Below are positions 16,984 to 26,329 of a stretch of 64,000 nucleotides of DNA, one piece after another. A program made the translations under genes and the position numbers. The stretch comes from DASZWJ01 sp963813895 (GTDB lineage Bacteria; Pseudomonadota; Gammaproteobacteria; JAURND01): the NCBI GenBank assembly GCA_963813895.1, contig CAWFAS010000004.1:1-64000 (forward strand), written 5' to 3'. Numbering within the stretch: position 1 is the stretch's first letter; each line of letters opens with the position of its first letter. The notes below the pieces were generated by a model. The model had not been told where the DNA came from. It saw only the letters and a list, made by a program, of their open reading frames with translations, and searched no databases.

Positions 16984-19668
16984 TTAATCCTTACTTGTTG
17001 GTGAAGCACTCATACCAGTACCCCCCGTGTTCAGAGTCTTGATGCTATGAGAAGCATGTTGACCACCAGTGTTTGCAACATTACGTATTTCATTGGCAGG
17101 TGATTGATCCTGCAGATGCTGTATCGATTCACCAATAGTGCCAGCAACGTGATTAACCAACTCAGTGGTACATAAAGTTGCTAGAGTCTGCGAAATGTAT
17201 ACCATCAAAGTAGCGAACACCATCAAAATAATCGCCAATGAAACAGGCACTAAAATCGCCGCATTATAAGCCTTAGCCAATACCGGGATAAATTGCGTTA
17301 AAATACTGGTAATTATTATATACCCAATATTAAACATTATTAAAAAAGCCACTGCACCCATTACTAGAATCGCTGGGGTGAGCGCCGTTTTGGCCAGGTC
17401 AACTAGAAACCTCTCACCACGACCCAGCATACCTTCTCCATCTGAACGGATCAGGTTGAAACAAAAGATAGGTGCTGCTAATACATTGATCACTACCATG
17501 CCTATCCAGCGTAGACAAATCGCTGCAAATGCCACCACAAAGGTCAGGGGCACTACGATGTATAACAACAAGCCACCTGTAAACAGCATCATTGCTAATG
17601 CAATATGGAAAGTCGTGAGGCTCTCAATGCCTTTATGCACCAGGTTATTACCTAAATTTATAATTCCACCTGCTACATCGCCCACAACCGGAATAGCACC
17701 TACGGCTGCACTTAAACCCTCTATACCTTTCTGTACCAATGTAGCTACAAACAAGATATGACCGGCCTCAAAGGTAGATTCCATAGCAGATACCATCATT
17801 TCGCCCCCTGTCTTAATCGAGCTAGTCATGGCATTAAGTTTCGGGTTAAACAGATTGGTCTCTAATGTATCCATGCTCTTACCAATCATGGCTGTCATAA
17901 TGGTCACAAATAATGGGCCTAAAGGTCCTACCTGGTTTGCCATCGCTGTCAATTGTGAGGTCATGCCTCCCTTTTCCGCCATGTCCTTAGAATCTTTAAC
18001 CTCTCCAACCAGGTCATCAATGCTTTTAATTCCGGAATATACACCATCCCATATCGAGGCCTGCGCCTGATCCAGGGCCTTGATGGCGTCATCTAAACCA
18101 TCGCTATAGTCACCTCCGACCCAGCCAGTCATAGCCTGTACGCCTATTAACATTCCCTTTGGCACCCACAGCATAGAATCGGCCGAGGTTGCTCCTGCTA
18201 GCATGACGCCTTTAGTTCCACTAAACAGGAAATCGAAGTCATCCATAAAATCACCGGCATAACTCCCATCAGCTGTACCTTTATAAATCGAAGTAAAATC
18301 AACCTTTGGCCATGTATTATTAGTATTCATTAATTTCAGATAACCTAAAGCCTTAGCGGTATAGTCATCTGAATTTACCTTAGCCATTGGGTCAATAATT
18401 TGCTGTTTTTCAGCTGTACTCAGTTCTTTTAGCACTCCGACAGTTGAATTGGCTATATCCGCCGGGAAGGTTAGAGGTAAAAAATTACTGAGTGATACTG
18501 ATTTTATGCCAAATACACCGGGTGCTATAACCATCATGGGAGTAAACATCCAACCCTTACTATTCAGGGCAGCCAGGGTATCCTTCAATTGCTGTTCATC
18601 AGCTACGCTGGCAGCTGTTTTGATAGGATCAACTAAAGTGGCATAACTGGTTCCAGAACCTGCCATTGCAGTTGCGGCGCGTTGCGCAATAGATTGTAAT
18701 AAGGCGGGATCTCCCGAGCTGCTTACATCAGCGGAAGCAAGTTCTCTCGCCACCGGTTGTAAATTCAATACCATCTGCGTCAATGAGGCTTGCATATAAC
18801 CAGCCAAGGTTTTTTTGGTGCTTGCTGCTTCTTCAGGAGTATCCAGCTGCAACACAACATTTAATTGCCACTTTACAGTGCCACATTCGGCAAGGTATTG
18901 ACTACTGCCTGGGTTATCTGGATTATATTTAGGATTTTTACTACCAAAACTTATAATGCCAGAATCTGTACCTATAGTAGTCATGCCATAGCCAATACTA
19001 GCCAATTCATCGCCAGCGGTGGTGTCATTCTCTCCAGCTGCTTTTAAAGCATCCTTACGGTCTTTATTCCTTTTATCCACAATATCCTGCAATTTATACA
19101 TACAAATTTCAGATTTAAGTACATCCGCCGCCGCTGGCATTAGTAATGCTATATCATTTTCATTGGAGGGTTGGGTGGTGAAAGACTGGCCACCTGCTTG
19201 CAGATAATCATATAATTTCTGGGTAATTTGATCAGCTAGCCCTACACCCTGGACCACTACCCATATCACTCCATGTTGAACCAATGAATAACCGGTTGTT
19301 TTGCTGGGAACGACTAGACAAATGCCAATGACAATTCGCAATATGGTAAAAACAGTTTTTTTACCACGCGTCTGCATCATTTCACCATTTTGCGCAGCGG
19401 TAATCACCGAGTCCCATACAATAAATAAAATACCCAAACCGATTACAACAACCCATAAGCCATTAAAAACGCCTAAAATATTGCCGAGGATCTCATTGCC
19501 TTGGCCATGCAACACATTGCCAACTGAACCAAAAGTTCTTTCAAGCAAATTGAGGGAAAAATCATTCGCCGGTGCGGTGAAGATTTGCAGATTACTGATA
19601 TCCGCAAATGCTGCTATAGGTAGCAGCATCAGGAAGAAAATTAGACAGTTTTTTAAGATTCGGGTCAT
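16984..19668 (-). CDS. dotA: DotA, polytopic inner-membrane Dot/Icm protein (copy 1)
   Basis: An 894-residue protein with an N-terminal signal (LIFFLMLLPIAAFA), membrane segments near the N-terminus, a large central periplasmic region of about 500 residues, and a cluster of membrane segments in the last third (FVVAFAAICLRWIGMVVINV, FNIGYIIITSILTQFIPVL). Family role: an essential inner-membrane component of type IVB secretion, itself released by Legionella. It is shorter than the ~1050-residue L. pneumophila protein. icmV lies immediately upstream, overlapping by four bases, which is the conserved order. A second icmV-dotA pair follows; the two DotA proteins have the same length and closely matching N- and C-terminal thirds but differ in the periplasmic region. 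Confidence 0.93.
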   Translation of the reverse strand: MTRILKNCLIFFLMLLPIAAFADISNLQIFTAPANDFSLNLLERTFGSVGNVLHGQGNEILGNILGVFNGLWVVVIGLGILFIVWDSVITAAQNGEMMQTRGKKTVFTILRIVIGICLVVPSKTTGYSLVQHGVIWVVVQGVGLADQITQKLYDYLQAGGQSFTTQPSNENDIALLMPAAADVLKSEICMYKLQDIVDKRNKDRKDALKAAGENDTTAGDELASIGYGMTTIGTDSGIISFGSKNPKYNPDNPGSSQYLAECGTVKWQLNVVLQLDTPEEAASTKKTLAGYMQASLTQMVLNLQPVARELASADVSSSGDPALLQSIAQRAATAMAGSGTSYATLVDPIKTAASVADEQQLKDTLAALNSKGWMFTPMMVIAPGVFGIKSVSLSNFLPLTFPADIANSTVGVLKELSTAEKQQIIDPMAKVNSDDYTAKALGYLKLMNTNNTWPKVDFTSIYKGTADGSYAGDFMDDFDFLFSGTKGVMLAGATSADSMLWVPKGMLIGVQAMTGWVGGDYSDGLDDAIKALDQAQASIWDGVYSGIKSIDDLVGEVKDSKDMAEKGGMTSQLTAMANQVGPLGPLFVTIMTAMIGKSMDTLETNLFNPKLNAMTSSIKTGGEMMVSAMESTFEAGHILFVATLVQKGIEGLSAAVGAIPVVGDVAGGIINLGNNLVHKGIESLTTFHIALAMMLFTGGLLLYIVVPLTFVVAFAAICLRWIGMVVINVLAAPIFCFNLIRSDGEGMLGRGERFLVDLAKTALTPAILVMGAVAFLIMFNIGYIIITSILTQFIPVLAKAYNAAILVPVSLAIILMVFATLMVYISQTLATLCTTELVNHVAGTIGESIQHLQDQSPANEIRNVANTGGQHASHSIKTLNTGGTGMSASPTSKD

Positions 19669-20120
19669 TTCTTACTCCCGCGGGTATAATCCACCCATTC
19701 TTTGAAACTTAAACCCAGGCGACGTTGTGTCATTTGCGTATACCAAAAATGATCTCTAAAGGCTAAAGCTAACGCGATGACGACCAAAATACCGGAAATA
19801 AAAGTGCCCAGAAATAGACCGGAAAAAAGTAAATATACGGTATAAATAAACAAGATAACGGCTATACCCATAAAAAATAGGGCGGTTTTTAGAAAACTCT
19901 TTTTTCGCTGTATAATCATGTCTTCGGACATATCCAAACGCGTTATTGCTTCCTGGAAGGTTTCTTTAATTACTTTTTTGTTTTTTCGATCCCATATTTC
20001 TTTGGCAGGATCACGCACATAGCTATCAAAACTGTCTTTTAATTGGTCCCAGCCAACCATACGTTTTGGATTGCGAAAAGGAAAAAATGTACGACCTATA
20101 CCCTTTAACAGTTTTTTCAC
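19665..20120 (-). CDS. icmV: IcmV
   Basis: A 151-residue protein with a basic cytoplasmic N-terminus (FPFRNPKRMVGWDQLKDSF), two adjacent membrane segments (about residues 78-120) and the family's C-terminal motif FWYTQMTQRRLGLSFKEWVDY. The start is GTG with GAGGT eleven bases upstream. It overlaps dotA by four bases. IcmV is a small inner-membrane Dot/Icm component of poorly defined role, always next to dotA. This is the full-length copy; the upstream paralogue at 22907 is shortened. Confidence 0.9.
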   Translation of the reverse strand: MKKLLKGIGRTFFPFRNPKRMVGWDQLKDSFDSYVRDPAKEIWDRKNKKVIKETFQEAITRLDMSEDMIIQRKKSFLKTALFFMGIAVILFIYTVYLLFSGLFLGTFISGILVVIALALAFRDHFWYTQMTQRRLGLSFKEWVDYTRGSKK

Positions 20121-20225
20121 GGGACTACCTCAATAATAAATTTAATCTTTATGTATCTTACAGGAGCAGCCTTAACAGAACATTAAGGCGCCCCATATAC
20201 AGACTATGACTACAAGAAAACCTGC

Positions 20226-22910
20226 TTATTTTCCACCCGTCACAGCTTTAATATTACTACCCGCATGATGGCCACCGCTCTTGACCGTATCGCGCATCTC
20301 TTGGGCAGGTGAAGTATCATGCAGACGCTGTATAGTTTCACCAATGGTATCACCCACGCTATTCACAAACTCTGTAGTGCATAATGTAGCCAGTGTTTGG
20401 GAGAGGTAAACCATCATGGTGGCAAATACCATTAATAGTAGCACCAACGATACTGGCACCAATATCGGATTGTTATAGGCTTTAGCTAACAATGGAATAA
20501 ATGACGAGAAGATCGTAGTAATAATCATAAATCCAATGTTAAACAGTATTAGGAACACCACCGCACCAATCGTTAAAATAGCCGGGGTAAGTGCAGTTTT
20601 AGCCAAATCTCCCAGGTAGCGCTCGCCACGGCCAAACATCCCCTCGCCATCAGCACGTATCAGGTTAAAACAAAAGATAGGCGCACCCAATATGTTGATT
20701 AATACCATACCAATCCAGCGCAGACAGATCGCACCAAAAGCAACCACAAAAGTTAAAGGCACCAGGATATAAAGCATCACCCCACCGCTAAATAACAACA
20801 TAGCTAAAGCGATATGGAAAGTAGAAAACCCTTCAATTCCCTTAGTGACTAGACCGGATCCAAGGCCTAAAGCTCCACCTGTTATGCCACCTGTAGCCAT
20901 GCTTAAAGCCTGCATACCGGCATCGACCATAGAGGATATAAACAGGATTTTACCTGCCAAAAAGGAAGATTCCATGGTCGACCGCATGATTTCGCCGCCC
21001 ATCTGAATAGAACTAACCAATGCATTATGTTCAGGGTTGAACATATGATTCTCTAATGTAGTTATACTATTGCCGATCATCGCGGTCACCATGGTTGCAA
21101 ACATGGGGCCTAAAGGTCCTACCTTGGAAGACAATTTCTCCATTTCCTCTGTCATACCGCCCTTTTCAGCCATAGGTGTTATAGCTCTAATGCTGTTGGA
21201 CATATCATCCATACCGACTACCATACCATTGATTTTATCACTGATACTATCCTGCACATCCGCAATAGCTTTAATACCCTTCTCCAAAGGAGTGAGATCA
21301 GCGTCTACTAAGCCCGGCACGTGTATGTCTATATCAATCACGGGTATCGTTAAGTCAAACCCATTGACGAATGCATCTGCAACCCCATAAATACCCTCTA
21401 AAATACCTCTTGGCACCCACAACATTGCATTGGCCAAAGCCTCCCCTGAGTGTAAGATCGCCTTCACGCCATCAAACACGGGATCAAAGCTATCCATGAG
21501 CCCATCGAGATAGCCACTCTTGTTATCAGTATATAGGGCTGTGAAATCAATTTTAGGCCACTTGGCATTTACATACATGGTTTTTAAATAGCCAGCTGCC
21601 AAACCCTTATAATTATCAGAATCCACATGGTTCATATGATCAACAATCTGTTGTAACTCAGCTTTATCCAGAATCTTCAATTGCCCCGTAGGATCTTGCA
21701 ATACCAAGTCTGGCGGCGTATCTAAAGGGATAAAATTTGGCAGCTGAACGCTTTCTCCATCAATGATTCCTGGAATGATAACCATGATCGGGGCAAACAC
21801 CCAGCCGCTGTCGTTTAGTTTAGTCAGCTGGGCCTTCATCTCCCCATCTTTAGATATCTTGACGGCATTCTTGATAGGATCAATTAAGGTGGCATAACTA
21901 ATCCCAGAACCCGCCATGGCCGTGGCTCCTCTTTCTGCCATCTTCTGGAGTAACTCTGCGTTTTCATCAGTATCTTCCAGGTTGGCAGAGGCTAATTCAC
22001 GGGCTGCAGGCTGCAGACTTATGACCATTTCAGTCACTGCAGCTCTCAAGTAGCCCGCTAGGGTTTTCTTAACACTTGCCCTTTCTGTGTCGCTGGATAT
22101 TGGCAACTGAACTTCTATTTTCCATGTAGTGCGACCGCATTCGCTGAGATATTGATTGCTAGCTGGATCATCTTGATTGTAGTTAGGGTTTTTGCTGCCA
22201 AAGGTAACAAAACCTGAAGTGTCTTCCATCCTAATACCATAACCAATAGTATCCGCATCGCTGGGTGGCTTAGGGTCCTGACCTGCTGCTTTTAAGGCAT
22301 CGTCTTCTTTTTTCTTCTTATCATTCAGAATATCCTGCAATTTGAACATACAGACTTCTGATTTAAGTATATTGGCCGCTATGGGAATTAAAGTCGCAAT
22401 ATCATCAGCGCTGGAAGGTTCAGTCGTAAAAGGCAGCCCGCCTGCTTGCATATAATCATGTATTTTTTGTGTTACCTTATCTGCCAACCCCACACCTTGT
22501 ACAACCACCCACATCACGCCATCTTGTGCTAGAGAATAACCCGTCGTTTTACTAGGAACGACTAAACAAAAGCCAATAACAATACGTATAATGGTAAATG
22601 CGGTCTTCTTACCGTGGCCGCGCATCATTTCACCGCTGTGCGCCGCATGCATGATGGAGTCCCATACCACAAATAAAACGCCAAGCCCAATGATAATAAT
22701 CCACACGGCATTAAAAATACCTAGCATTGAACCAACGATCTCGTTTCCCTGGCCATGCAGCACATTACCAACGGCTCCAAAGGTTCTCTCCAGGAGACTA
22801 AGGGAAAAATCACTCGGATTAACAGTAAACAGTTCCAAGCCATCGGCAAATGCTGCAACTGGCGCTAACATCAGGAAGAAAATAAGAAAGTTTTTTAGTG
22901 TTCGATTCAT
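20226..22910 (-). CDS. dotA: DotA paralogue (copy 2)
   Basis: An 894-residue DotA homologue in tandem with copy 1, with the same signal peptide type (LIFFLMLAPVAAFA) and the same C-terminal membrane cluster and tail (QTLATLCTTEFVNSVGDTIG). The central periplasmic part is more divergent and includes its own segments, such as VIDIDIHVPGLVDADLTPLE. There are no stops or frameshifts, and the length is preserved, so both copies appear to be kept under selection. It overlaps the short icmV paralogue upstream by four bases, so the duplication covered the icmV-dotA unit. Confidence 0.92.
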   Translation of the reverse strand: MNRTLKNFLIFFLMLAPVAAFADGLELFTVNPSDFSLSLLERTFGAVGNVLHGQGNEIVGSMLGIFNAVWIIIIGLGVLFVVWDSIMHAAHSGEMMRGHGKKTAFTIIRIVIGFCLVVPSKTTGYSLAQDGVMWVVVQGVGLADKVTQKIHDYMQAGGLPFTTEPSSADDIATLIPIAANILKSEVCMFKLQDILNDKKKKEDDALKAAGQDPKPPSDADTIGYGIRMEDTSGFVTFGSKNPNYNQDDPASNQYLSECGRTTWKIEVQLPISSDTERASVKKTLAGYLRAAVTEMVISLQPAARELASANLEDTDENAELLQKMAERGATAMAGSGISYATLIDPIKNAVKISKDGEMKAQLTKLNDSGWVFAPIMVIIPGIIDGESVQLPNFIPLDTPPDLVLQDPTGQLKILDKAELQQIVDHMNHVDSDNYKGLAAGYLKTMYVNAKWPKIDFTALYTDNKSGYLDGLMDSFDPVFDGVKAILHSGEALANAMLWVPRGILEGIYGVADAFVNGFDLTIPVIDIDIHVPGLVDADLTPLEKGIKAIADVQDSISDKINGMVVGMDDMSNSIRAITPMAEKGGMTEEMEKLSSKVGPLGPMFATMVTAMIGNSITTLENHMFNPEHNALVSSIQMGGEIMRSTMESSFLAGKILFISSMVDAGMQALSMATGGITGGALGLGSGLVTKGIEGFSTFHIALAMLLFSGGVMLYILVPLTFVVAFGAICLRWIGMVLINILGAPIFCFNLIRADGEGMFGRGERYLGDLAKTALTPAILTIGAVVFLILFNIGFMIITTIFSSFIPLLAKAYNNPILVPVSLVLLLMVFATMMVYLSQTLATLCTTEFVNSVGDTIGETIQRLHDTSPAQEMRDTVKSGGHHAGSNIKAVTGGK

Positions 22911-23161
22911 TTTTTAATTCCCCCATCAGCGAAATTGATCCATTCTTTAAAACCTATACCCGGACGCTGATGTTTCATTTGTGTGTACCAAAAAAGTGCT
23001 TGAAATGCTAAGGCCAGGGCGACAAATACTATAGCTCCAGCGATAAATGGAACCAATAATTGGCCTGGGAACAGTAACTCCATTGCATAAATAATCAATG
23101 CAACCGCTATTAGGCGGCAAGGGGGAGATGTATGGGCTATGCCAATAAACAACTTTTTCAC
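22907..23161 (-). CDS. Shortened IcmV paralogue
   Basis: An 84-residue protein that keeps the IcmV N-terminal start (MKKLFIGIAHT), the membrane region (LVPFIAGAIVFVALALAFQ) and the C-terminal motif FWYTQMKHQRPGIGFKEWINF, but lacks about 65 residues of the cytoplasmic part and first membrane region found in the 151-residue copy. The frame is intact, with a GTG start preceded by TGAGGA, so this is a clean in-frame internal deletion rather than a broken gene. It heads the second icmV-dotA unit. Confidence 0.8.
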   Translation of the reverse strand: MKKLFIGIAHTSPPCRLIAVALIIYAMELLFPGQLLVPFIAGAIVFVALALAFQALFWYTQMKHQRPGIGFKEWINFADGGIKK

Positions 23162-23342
23162 AAAAAACTGTCCTCAATAAAATTTACTGCTTTCAGGTAT
23201 TTTAAAGGAGGACTATTAAGAGAATATTAAGCAAACCTTATAGCAGCCTGTATTTCTTTATAGGCCGGGAAATCTTATGACGTAGGGGAAGCCGTATTAC
23301 CTGGTAAATGGGCGTAATATACAATGGAGGAAAAATAAGAGA

Positions 23343-24035
23343 TTATTTTAATTCAGCTGATTTTTTCCAGGTATCTGCCTGATGTAGGTAGTGCGGAATT
23401 ACTTTGTCTGGAGTCAAAATTAAACCCTGAGAAAGGGCTATGGCCGCCAATTTGGCTATATCTGCTGCATGTGGATAGCATGAAACTTGAATGTCTTTCA
23501 CTTTAGGCGCTCGCTTATATAATACCTCAGAGTATTTCTCCCACCCATTACCAATGCCTGTATACAACGGACCTTCAGGGAAAAACACTACTGCAGGATC
23601 ACAACGCAAATCGGATACAACGGGTGTCATGGCTTGCACGCCATCCCACTGATAAACCCCCCAATAAACGTCTCCGGAATGTGCATCCATAGCAACCAAA
23701 ACATCGGTTGCTTGATAGGTATGATGCGCGCTTTGAGCCATAACACATAACGTTGAAATAGGTATTATAGGAAGTCCGGCCCCCAAAGCTAGCCCTTGGG
23801 CTATGCTAGCCGCTAGACGGATGCCAGTAAAGCTACCGGGGCCGCTGGCGAAGGCAATTGCATCTAATTGCTTTAATTTAACATCCGCTTCTCGTAACAA
23901 CTTTTCAATTATTACGAGAATCCGAGCCGCCTGTTGACGGGGAGCTATTTCAAAATAGTCCGTAACTTGACTACCTAAAACTAAGGCAACAGAACAAGCT
24001 TCGGTGGAAGTATCAAAGGCTAATAGGTTTAGCAT
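23343..24035 (-). CDS. tsaB: TsaB, tRNA threonylcarbamoyladenosine biosynthesis
   Basis: A 230-residue ASKHA-fold protein with the conserved start NLLAFDTSTEACSVAL and GPGSFTGIRLAASIAQGLA. Family role: TsaB dimerises with TsaD and, with TsaE, transfers threonylcarbamoyl to A37 of tRNAs reading ANN codons. It is cytoplasmic. It stands alone between the Dot/Icm block and a palindromic element. Length and motifs are normal. Confidence 0.95.
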   Translation of the reverse strand: MLNLLAFDTSTEACSVALVLGSQVTDYFEIAPRQQAARILVIIEKLLREADVKLKQLDAIAFASGPGSFTGIRLAASIAQGLALGAGLPIIPISTLCVMAQSAHHTYQATDVLVAMDAHSGDVYWGVYQWDGVQAMTPVVSDLRCDPAVVFFPEGPLYTGIGNGWEKYSEVLYKRAPKVKDIQVSCYPHAADIAKLAAIALSQGLILTPDKVIPHYLHQADTWKKSAELK

Positions 24036-24071
24036 GTAGGCTTTGCCCGGAACTTTAGGTAAATGCGACTA

Positions 24072-24253
24072 AGGCTCTGTAAAACAATAACTTATCTTTT
24101 TAGCATCCCATCTAAGACTCATCTTCGCAGGCGGGAGAGTGTAGAAAAACACTTACATAGAACAACTATGCGCGCATTTTTCTACACTCTCCCGCCTGCA
24201 AATCTGAGCCTCAGCTGGGCGCTAAAAAGATAAGTTATTGTTTTACAGAGCCT
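24072..24253. repeat. MITE-like palindrome, family 1, full copy
   Basis: A ~182-bp element whose first ~35 and last ~35 bases are inverted copies (AGGCTCTGTAAAACAATAAC ... ), with a second internal inverted pair around TGTAGAAAAA. Its right end supplies part of the stop codon of the lipoprotein gene ending at 24252. Related copies are at 25959-26048 and 57317-57515. Confidence 0.8.
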
Positions 24254-24782
24254 AATGCGATATTTCCTGCACAGATACATTCACATTGGTCAGCTTTGCT
24301 ATGCCAGTACTAGTCATATCTGGGTAGGTAAAACCTCGCGTCCAGATAGGCATATATTGGAATTGCAAAGAACCATCCGCCTTATTAGGATCGATTGGGC
24401 TCGGGTCTAGAAATAATGTGCCTCCTTGATAGCAAACGCCAAGTTTAGTACGTAGTGAAGAATTGGTACCCGTGACCTGAATCTTCTCACCACAGCTACC
24501 CTCTTTTATATTAAAAGAAATAGGCTGAAAAGAAGCTAATTGCGTGTAGGGAGGCATCAAAATGCTGCCATTTTGTATATTCACTGCTAGCACTGAATTG
24601 CCACCTTTAGCATGAAGCGTTCTTGCTCTCTGGGTTTGATGATAATCTTGAATTATTTGTTCCCGCTGGCCTTCACTGTATTGGCTCCATTCGCTTTGAG
24701 AAATACCCAGTTTATTAGGGCTAACTGTCGAACAGCCTACTAAAAATATTGATAGGAACATTAAGGAATAAAGTTTACGCAT
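24252..24782 (-). CDS. Putative lipoprotein, unknown function
   Basis: A 176-residue protein with a lipoprotein signal and lipobox (FLVGC). The mature part has a short helical stretch (SQSEWSQYSEGQREQIIQDY) followed by a beta-rich domain with two cysteines (GSCGEKIQVTG, LGVCYQGG) that could form a disulphide. It faces the periplasm. I do not recognise the family. The stop codon falls at the edge of the adjacent palindromic repeat, so the native C-terminus might have been altered by the insertion. Confidence 0.7.
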   Translation of the reverse strand: MRKLYSLMFLSIFLVGCSTVSPNKLGISQSEWSQYSEGQREQIIQDYHQTQRARTLHAKGGNSVLAVNIQNGSILMPPYTQLASFQPISFNIKEGSCGEKIQVTGTNSSLRTKLGVCYQGGTLFLDPSPIDPNKADGSLQFQYMPIWTRGFTYPDMTSTGIAKLTNVNVSVQEISH

Positions 24783-24861
24783 GAAACAAAACTCCGCTCA
24801 TTTGGTTTTTTGGTTTACTGAGCCGCGACCGTTATGAAGCGTGAAAAGCTCTACAAATGAA

Positions 24862-24895
24862 AGAGCCGCTATTTAAGATTCTAAATAACGGCTCT
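24862..24895 (-). terminator. Rho-independent-type terminator of the Ser/Thr-rich lipoprotein gene
   Basis: Stem AGAGCCG.TATTTA / TAAATA.CGGCTCT around a six-base loop, followed on the minus strand by a T-rich tract. It lies about 80 bases after the gene ending at 24975. Confidence 0.6.
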
Positions 24896-24974
24896 CCTTG
24901 AGTCAGCAGCAATCAACAATAGTTGTTATAGGGGTACCTTTTATGTGATGCAACCCTATTCCATTTCACCATTC

Positions 24975-25826
24975 CTAGCTTGTGCTAGTACTGGTGCTGG
25001 AACTATTTTCTAATGGGTCTGAATTGTTATAGGAACCACCGGTTGTTGGCTGTTGAGTCTGATCCATTCCTGATGGTGCGCTAGTGCTTGTTGATTGGGT
25101 ATCAGTTGTGCTGGAAGTTGAAGAAGTTCCAGACTGATCTGATGTTCCAGACTGGTCTGTCCCAGGAACAGTTGACTGATCGGAAGTGCTTGGTGTTGGG
25201 GCGGTAGTTGTCGAAGACTGATCTGTAGTATTGGAGGTACTAGGAGCAGGAATCGTCGTCGTTCCATCCGTAGTGCTAGGGGTTGTTGTCGTAGTCGTAG
25301 TTTGATCTGTTGTAGTAGTAGACTGGTCGGATGTAGCAGGAACAGCTCCAATAGTAGACTGATCTGATGTGGTTGGTGGCGTTGTGGTGATGGTAGTTCC
25401 AGAAGCATCTGAAGTGCTATTACTATTTATCGCAGGCGCAGTAGTGTCTGGGGTAGTCGTTGTGCTTGAAGTGGATTCATCTGTGGTAGCGGGCGGAGTC
25501 GTTGTCGTAGTAGTAGTTGTCGTAGTTGCTTGCCCCTGATCTGGAGTAGCTGTAGTAGAGGTCTGATCAGAAGTACTGGGTTGGACTACAGTAGTGTTTG
25601 AAGTTGATCCTGCTGATTGATCAGAAGTACTCGGCTGAGCAGCGCTAGATTGGTCAGTATTAGTTGTAGATGTGTCAGACCCTGACGCTGGTGTGGTTTG
25701 GGTAGTAGTCGTCGCTGAAGTAGTGCTAGCTGCAGGAGTTCCATCTGTACTAGACGGCTGATCCTGTTTTTGACAACCTACCAAAGCCAACATAAATGCA
25801 GCTATGAAAGACAATAAAATACGCAT
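24975..25826 (-). CDS. Ser/Thr-rich low-complexity lipoprotein
   Basis: A 283-residue lipoprotein: signal MRILLSFIAAFMLALVGC, then a mature chain built almost wholly of Thr, Ser, Asp, Gln, Pro, Ala and Gly. Short units around TSDQS repeat more than ten times, and there is a run of ten Thr. There is one Lys next to the lipidated Cys and no Arg. Such chains are extended and disordered and may be glycosylated spacers or surface stalks; that is inference. The start at 25826 is chosen because AAGGAGAT lies upstream, rather than an ATG eight codons earlier. It has its own terminator. Confidence 0.75.
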   Translation of the reverse strand: MRILLSFIAAFMLALVGCQKQDQPSSTDGTPAASTTSATTTTQTTPASGSDTSTTNTDQSSAAQPSTSDQSAGSTSNTTVVQPSTSDQTSTTATPDQGQATTTTTTTTTTPPATTDESTSSTTTTPDTTAPAINSNSTSDASGTTITTTPPTTSDQSTIGAVPATSDQSTTTTDQTTTTTTTPSTTDGTTTIPAPSTSNTTDQSSTTTAPTPSTSDQSTVPGTDQSGTSDQSGTSSTSSTTDTQSTSTSAPSGMDQTQQPTTGGSYNNSDPLENSSSTSTSTS

Positions 25827-25958
25827 ATTTATAATCTCCTTGTATAACAAAAATTATTCGAATGGAAACGAGAAAAGCAAGGAACAGGTCCCTGAAACAT
25901 CACCGGCACAGATCCTCTGTAACCGGCCCCTCGCAAATAAAAGGATTCACGCACTTAG

Positions 25959-26048
25959 AGCTTGTTATACAACAACTATCTTTTTTAACATCCCCCTCCA
26001 AGACTCAGTTGGGCGCTAAAAGAATAAGTTATTGTTTGACAGAGCTTT
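25959..26048. repeat. MITE-like palindrome, family 1, deleted copy
   Basis: A ~90-bp derivative of the element at 24072: it keeps AAGACTCAGTTGGGCGCTAA and the AATAAGTTATTGTTT end but lacks most of the centre. The rest of 25827-26222 has no gene. Confidence 0.65.
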
Positions 26049-26222
26049 AGGGGGGTATTTCTAACATAATTAAGTAGAAAATGAAACATCTTAATCACCG
26101 CCACCCTAAAAATCATTCTACCTGCTTTACCGGCAAGAGAAAAGACTACCTGCAAACAAAACTCTTTTGCATTACAACCTTTTAATTTCTTTTGCGGGAA
26201 AGGGCTGTGCATGCTTAATAGA

Positions 26223-26311
26223 TGGCGGAGAGGGAGGGATTCGAACCCTCGTGGGCTTGCGCCCCATCCGATTTCGAGTCGGTGCCGTTATGGCCGCTTC
26301 GGTACCTCTCC
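26223..26311 (-). tRNA. tRNA-Ser(CGA)
   Basis: An 89-nt class II tRNA. Acceptor GGAGAGG pairs with CCTCTCC; discriminator G; CCA is encoded. The T-arm GGTTCGAATCC and long variable arm are present. Anticodon loop CTCGAAA gives CGA. The anticodon stem has four standard pairs. Confidence 0.95.
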
Positions 26312-26329
26312 TATTTTGTAACGGAATCA

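Noticed and set aside
17378..17761. 127-codon plus-strand ORF opposite dotA
   Set aside because: Antisense shadow of a conserved dotA membrane region; no start signal and dotA explains the open frame.
25010..25408. 132-codon Leu/Gln-rich ORF on the minus strand
   Set aside because: It is a shifted frame of the Thr/Ser-repeat lipoprotein; its composition is explained by the repeated codons and it has no start signal.
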